Shown one piece after another: positions 34,723-37,749 of a stretch of DNA of 37,749 nucleotides. How positions within the stretch are numbered: position 1 is the stretch's first letter; every line of letters starts with the position of its first letter. The stretch is from positions 1-37,749 of the forward strand of contig NZ_ABEA03000086.1 in the NCBI RefSeq assembly GCF_000171235.2, written 5' to 3'. The position numbers were made by a program, and so were the translations under genes. Under the pieces are notes generated by a model. That model was not told the DNA's origin and did not search any database. It saw only the letters and a program-made list of their open reading frames with translations. The stretch comes from Geminisphaera colitermitum TAV2. GTDB lineage: Bacteria; Verrucomicrobiota; Verrucomicrobiia; Opitutales; Opitutaceae.

Positions 34723-35031
34723 TTACGGGTGGAGGTCGAGGCGTTTGCCGAGGACATCGACTGTATCCACTATTCCGATAACGGCGGCGTCAACGGGGAG
34801 GTTTTTCATGCCTTCGGTGCCGCGGGCGGAGCTGCCCTGGCAGAAGAGGACGGTTTCGCCCGTGCCGGCGCCGAGGGCGTCAACAGCAACGATGGTGTTG
34901 GAGCCGGAGCGGAATTTGGTCGGGTCAGCCTCGTCGATGAGGAGGGGGCGCAGGACGAGGAGTTTGCGGCCGGTCATGGCGGCATCTTTTTTGGTGGCTA
35001 CGATCGAGCCTATGACGCGGGCGAGAAACAT
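34723..35031 (-). CDS. BMC-P shell vertex protein (EutN/CcmL family)
   Basis: A 102-residue protein: MFLARVIGSIVATKKDAAMT, GRKLLVLRPLL, FRSGSNTIVAVDALGAGTGE, TVLFCQGSSARGTEGMKNLP and VDAAVIGIVDTV. This is the canonical CcmL/EutN pattern with the conserved DALGAG and GSSAR motifs. Predicted pentameric vertex. It follows a BMC-H gene, from which it is separated by a large palindrome. Confidence 0.94.
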   Translation of the reverse strand: MFLARVIGSIVATKKDAAMTGRKLLVLRPLLIDEADPTKFRSGSNTIVAVDALGAGTGETVLFCQGSSARGTEGMKNLPVDAAVIGIVDTVDVLGKRLDLHP

Positions 35032-35062
35032 GGCGGTGAGTTGGCTGCGGCTTTGATGAAAA

Positions 35063-35246
35063 ATTACACAGAGGACACAGAGAAGGCACAGAGTTTGGGG
35101 AGGTCCGTCCGACTAACGGCGGCATTCCTTGTCGCGCCCATGTGTTTTTTCTGTATTTGTAAAACAGATACAGAGGCGGCGATAAAAGATTTCGGAGTCG
35201 TTGTGTGCTCCCCAATCTCTGTGCCTTCTCTGTGTCCTCTGTGTGA
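35063..35246. repeat. palindromic repeat between BMC-P and BMC-H genes
   Basis: ATTACACAGAGGACACAGAG and onward (35063-35093) pairs with the inverse arm at 35217-35246 (CTCTGTGCCTTCTCTGTGTC and onward), nearly perfectly over 30 bases. The interior shares GGAGGTCCGTCCG and GTCGTTGTGTGCTCCCC with the copy at 31059-31240. It fills the 231-base spacer. Confidence 0.87.
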
Positions 35247-35262
35247 CTTGGCTAAAGGTAAT

Positions 35263-35562
35263 TTATTTTTTCCCGACGGCGGCGGGGGCTGCCTTCGGGA
35301 GGATGGTGGCGACGTCGTCGTGGGGGCGGGCAATGACTTGCACGCTGATGACTTCGCCGACCTGGCGGGCGGCCTGCGCGCCGGCATCAACGGCGGCCTT
35401 GACGGCGGCAACGTCGCCAGTGACGACGGCGGTGACAAGGGCGTTGCCGACTTGCTTCATGGGGCCGACCAGCGTGACGTTGGCGGACTTGAGTGCGGCA
35501 TCAACGCCGGTGACAAGAGCGGTGAGACCGCGGGTTTCGATGAGACCGAGTGCTTTGGACAT
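35263..35562 (-). CDS. BMC-H shell hexamer protein
   Basis: A 99-residue Pfam00936-type shell protein: [60 protein letters not shown] and [13 protein letters not shown]. Six copies form a hexameric facet tile. The short C-terminal extension ([10 protein letters not shown]) is basic. The pore loop reads around [11 protein letters not shown]. It is transcribed after acetate kinase, 45 bases downstream. Confidence 0.94.
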   Translation of the reverse strand: MSKALGLIETRGLTALVTGVDAALKSANVTLVGPMKQVGNALVTAVVTGDVAAVKAAVDAGAQAARQVGEVISVQVIARPHDDVATILPKAAPAAVGKK

Positions 35563-35607
35563 ATGATTTGGTGGTTAAAGGTTGGTGTGTGTGTGGGAGG
35601 AGAGGAG

Positions 35608-36846
35608 TCAGGAGGTAGAGGAACTGGGGCGGGCTTTTGTCGAGAGGAGGCGGTGGGTTTCGCGGGCGACGACGAGTTCCTCGTTGGCCGGGATGACGAG
35701 GACCTGCGTGCGCGAGTCAGGCGTGGCAAGGTTGTGCTCGACGGGGGCGCTTGCGTTGCGCGCCGGGTCAAGCGTGAGGCCGAGGGAGGAGAGTCCGGCG
35801 CAGACTTGCTCGCGGAGCCAGGCGTTGTTTTCGCCAATGCCAGCGGTGAAGACGAGGGCGTCGCAGCCGCCGAGTTGCAGCCAGAAGGCGCCGATCCAGT
35901 GGCGTATCGAGTGAACGAATACGTCGATGGCGAGCCGGGCGCGGGCGTCGCCTTTTTGCGCGGCGGCGCGGATGTCGCGCACGTCGTTGCTCACGCCGGA
36001 GAGGGCCAGCAGGCCGCTTTCTTTGGTGAGTTGTTTTTCGATGTCGGCGATGGAGAGGCCGAGTTGTTTGTGAACGTAGGGGATGGCGGCGGAATCGAGG
36101 TCACCGACGCGGTTGTTTTGCGGCAGGCCCGACTGCGGGCTGAGGCCCATGCTGGTGCCGATGGCGACGCCGTTGAGGATGCCGGTAATGGAGCTGGAGC
36201 CGCCGAGGTGGCAGGAGATGACGCGAAGCGGAACGGTGGCGTCGGAGAGGGGGGAGGGGCCGCGCACGTAGAGGTTGCGGGCGTTGTCGGCGATGTCGGC
36301 GCGGTCGAGGAGTTCGGCGGAGCGTTCGGCGACGTATTTGTGGCTCGCGCCGTGGAATCCGTAGCGGCGCACGCCGGCGTCATGCCAGGCTTGCGGGACG
36401 GCGTAACGGGTGGCGGGCTCGGGAATCCACTGGTAAAAGGCGGTTTCGAAGAGGGCAACGAGGGGGAGCGCGGGGAACTTTTCGCGAAAGCGGTGGATGC
36501 CGGCGGCGTAGGGGGGATTGTGCGCGGGGGCGAGGCCGGTGGCGGCGAGGAGCGCGGCCTCGGCTTTCTCGTCGGCGGGGACGCAGCCGGTGAGGTTTTT
36601 GCCAAGGACGGTTTTGAAGCCGACGCCCGCGAGGTCGGTGGCGGTTTTGAGGTGTCCGGCGGTTTTGAGTTCGTCGAGGCAGGAGTCGATGGCTTGTCCG
36701 TAGTCGGTGACGCGCTCGAAGCCGCCTTTGGCCAGCAGCGTGGCTTCCTCAACGCCGCGGTTGCTTCCGCTGGCGTTCGTGGACGCGAAGCGGAAGAGGC
36801 GGTATTTGAAGGAGGTGGAGCCGATGTTGGCGACGAGGATGTTCAC
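35608..36846 (-). CDS. ackA: acetate kinase
   Basis: A 412-residue ASKHA-fold kinase: NIGSTSFKYRLF binds substrate, HNPPYAAGI and GFHGASHKYVAE are signature motifs, CHLGGSSSITGILNG binds phosphate, and FTAGIGENNAWLREQ is the C-terminal adenosine site. The start is GTG at 36846. In a BMC locus it would take the acyl phosphate made from the acyl-CoA by a phosphotransacylase (not in this window) and produce lactate or propionate with ATP. An unusual insertion (STNASGSNRGVEEA) follows strand 1. The last 12 residues are Ser-rich (STKARPSSSTS). No targeting helix is apparent. Confidence 0.93.
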   Translation of the reverse strand: MNILVANIGSTSFKYRLFRFASTNASGSNRGVEEATLLAKGGFERVTDYGQAIDSCLDELKTAGHLKTATDLAGVGFKTVLGKNLTGCVPADEKAEAALLAATGLAPAHNPPYAAGIHRFREKFPALPLVALFETAFYQWIPEPATRYAVPQAWHDAGVRRYGFHGASHKYVAERSAELLDRADIADNARNLYVRGPSPLSDATVPLRVISCHLGGSSSITGILNGVAIGTSMGLSPQSGLPQNNRVGDLDSAAIPYVHKQLGLSIADIEKQLTKESGLLALSGVSNDVRDIRAAAQKGDARARLAIDVFVHSIRHWIGAFWLQLGGCDALVFTAGIGENNAWLREQVCAGLSSLGLTLDPARNASAPVEHNLATPDSRTQVLVIPANEELVVARETHRLLSTKARPSSSTS

Positions 36847-36987
36847 GGTGGAAGAGCTGAAACCTGAAAAGCTAAAAAGCTGAAATCAGAGATGGCTGCG
36901 GCGGTTTTCCGGGCGGAAAACGGGCGAAGTGAAAACGTTAGCGGATCGGGCGGACTTGTGGCGCGGGTGCGGTTTGGAGATGAAGGG

Positions 36988-37097
36988 CCTTCTTTATTCT
37001 CCCGTTTCCCAACGGTGGCGTTCCGTGCTTCGCAGACGTGATAAAGCTCGGCGCGGACGCCGCCGCTTGATGCCGGGATTCGGGAAGAATAAAGAGG
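36988..37097. repeat. inverted repeat in the BMC-H to ackA spacer
   Basis: CCTTCTTTATTCTCCCG (36988-37004) and CGGGAAGAATAAAGAGG (37081-37097) are imperfect inverted arms flanking GC-rich sequence with GCGGACGCCGCCGC. It lies in the 319-base gap between ackA and the upstream BMC-H gene, which holds no credible gene on either strand; a plus-strand frame there (36929-37441) is a shadow of the BMC-H gene. It might be an attenuator or an internal promoter region. Confidence 0.6.
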
Positions 37098-37165
37098 CGA
37101 GAGGTGGTCGCGTGCGCGCGGGAGTTACGGATGCGGGATGCGCAGTGCGCGTGGCAAGCGTGGCT

Positions 37166-37444
37166 TCAGGCGACCCACTTGCCGAGGCCGGCGAGGTCGT
37201 CGTGAGGACGCGGGAGAACTTGGACGCTGATGACTTCACCGACGCGTTTGCCGGCTTCGGCGGCGGCTTCGACGGCGGCCTTGACGGCGGCGACGTCGCC
37301 ACGGAAGAAGGCGGAGACGTAGCCGCTGCCAATGGCTTCGTAGCCGGTGAGGGTGACATTCGCGGATTTGAGCGCGGCGTCAGAGGCTTCCATCAGAGTG
37401 GTGAAGCCTTTGACTTCGACGATACCGAGAGCGAGTTGTGACAT
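37166..37444 (-). CDS. BMC-H shell hexamer protein
   Basis: A 92-residue shell protein: [60 protein letters not shown] and [14 protein letters not shown]. It is a typical single-domain hexamer tile with a pore loop near [10 protein letters not shown]. The paralogue at 35263-35562 differs mainly in the pore region (QVGNALVT), suggesting facets of different permeability. It starts 47 bases after the stop of the next BMC-H gene, and the leader has an AT-rich repeat fragment. Confidence 0.94.
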   Translation of the reverse strand: MSQLALGIVEVKGFTTLMEASDAALKSANVTLTGYEAIGSGYVSAFFRGDVAAVKAAVEAAAEAGKRVGEVISVQVLPRPHDDLAGLGKWVA

Positions 37445-37491
37445 GGGAGGAAAAGTTAAGAATTAATGATTAGGAGTTGCGGGATGTTCGC

Positions 37492-37749
37492 TCAGGCGAG
37501 GCCGGTGGCTTTGAGCAAGTCGGCGTGGGGCCGGGCGATAACGTGGGAACTGACGAGTTCGCCAACACGCTTGGCGGCCTCGGCGCCGGCATCGACGGCC
37601 GCCTTGACGGAGCCGACGTCGCCCTTGATGACAACGGCCACAAGGCCGCCGCCGATTTGCACTGTGCGAACGAGCGTGACGCTCGCCGCCTTGACCATGG
37701 CATCGCTGGCTTCAACGGAGCCAACATAACCGCGGGTTTCAACTAGGCC
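37492..37749 (-). CDS. BMC-H shell hexamer protein, 5-prime end beyond window
   Basis: Eighty-six codons are visible, running off the right edge: [60 protein letters not shown] and LVSSHVIARPHADLLKATGL. Only about the first three to ten residues are missing, to judge from the paralogues. The pore loop (IGGGLV) differs from both other BMC-H proteins. The operon clearly continues upstream outside the window, where a phosphotransacylase (PduL) and the promoter would be expected. Confidence 0.92.
   Translation of the reverse strand, partial: GLVETRGYVGSVEASDAMVKAASVTLVRTVQIGGGLVAVVIKGDVGSVKAAVDAGAEAAKRVGELVSSHVIARPHADLLKATGLA

Noticed and set aside
34729-36867. 712-codon plus-strand frame across the BMC operon
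   Set aside because: It is antisense to acetate kinase, BMC-H and BMC-P genes, crosses several hairpin spacers and shows no family motif.

Overview
The window looks like accessory and metabolic chromosome from a high-GC verrucomicrobium, most plausibly an Opitutaceae member. This is inferred from the gene mix: a Planctomycetes/Verrucomicrobia-type microcompartment operon, secreted plant-polysaccharide hydrolases, H-X9-DG pseudopilins and PEP-CTERM surface proteins. The ORFs are dense and GC-rich. None of the start codons I inspected has a clear Shine-Dalgarno motif. No tRNA, rRNA, CRISPR array or transposase gene was found.

Layout. 1-1021: a DUF2164 gene and palindromic repeats. 1026-5042: monomeric NADP-isocitrate dehydrogenase carrying an in-frame repeat insertion, an AraC regulator and an ORF6N-domain protein. 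5132-10466: a secreted clan-A hydrolase, a pseudopilin-like protein, a PEP-CTERM protein and a LacI regulator. 10973-12867: a VOC/glyoxalase-fold protein and a PPi-type phosphofructokinase with a strong terminator. 13222-19083: a GH42-like hydrolase, a divergent AraC regulator, a pseudopilin and a beta-strand-repeat PEP-CTERM protein. 19298-26379: a TfoX-like protein, a LacI regulator, a GH10 xylanase, a small RHH protein, a frameshifted pseudopilin, a GH39-like hydrolase and a third PEP-CTERM protein. 26564-28657: adenosylcobalamin-dependent ribonucleotide reductase. 28658-29192: no recognisable gene. 29193-30119: a degraded RHS/YD-repeat ORF. 30095-37749: a bacterial microcompartment (BMC) operon on the minus strand that continues past the right edge.

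How the genes work together. The BMC operon encodes three hexameric shell proteins (one cut by the window edge), three pentameric vertex proteins, acetate kinase, a CoA-acylating aldehyde dehydrogenase, a class II aldolase and an LDH/MDH-family dehydrogenase. This fits the known PVM-type compartment for L-fucose and L-rhamnose: the aldolase releases lactaldehyde, the dehydrogenase makes an acyl-CoA, and acetate kinase yields ATP after a phosphotransacylase that is not in this window. The three hydrolase clusters would supply sugars from hemicellulose. The same set (regulator, secreted glycoside hydrolase, pseudopilin, PEP-CTERM protein) appears three times, each time with a different hydrolase and rearranged order. 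I regard this as the best candidate for an undescribed system.

The non-coding DNA is equally striking. At least five families of long palindromic repeats occupy gene ends and BMC intergenic gaps. One lies in frame inside icd. Another is a small non-autonomous transposable element with an intact 8-bp target duplication. Twelve poly-G/C tracts of 10 to 16 nt are scattered through spacers and proline-coding stretches.
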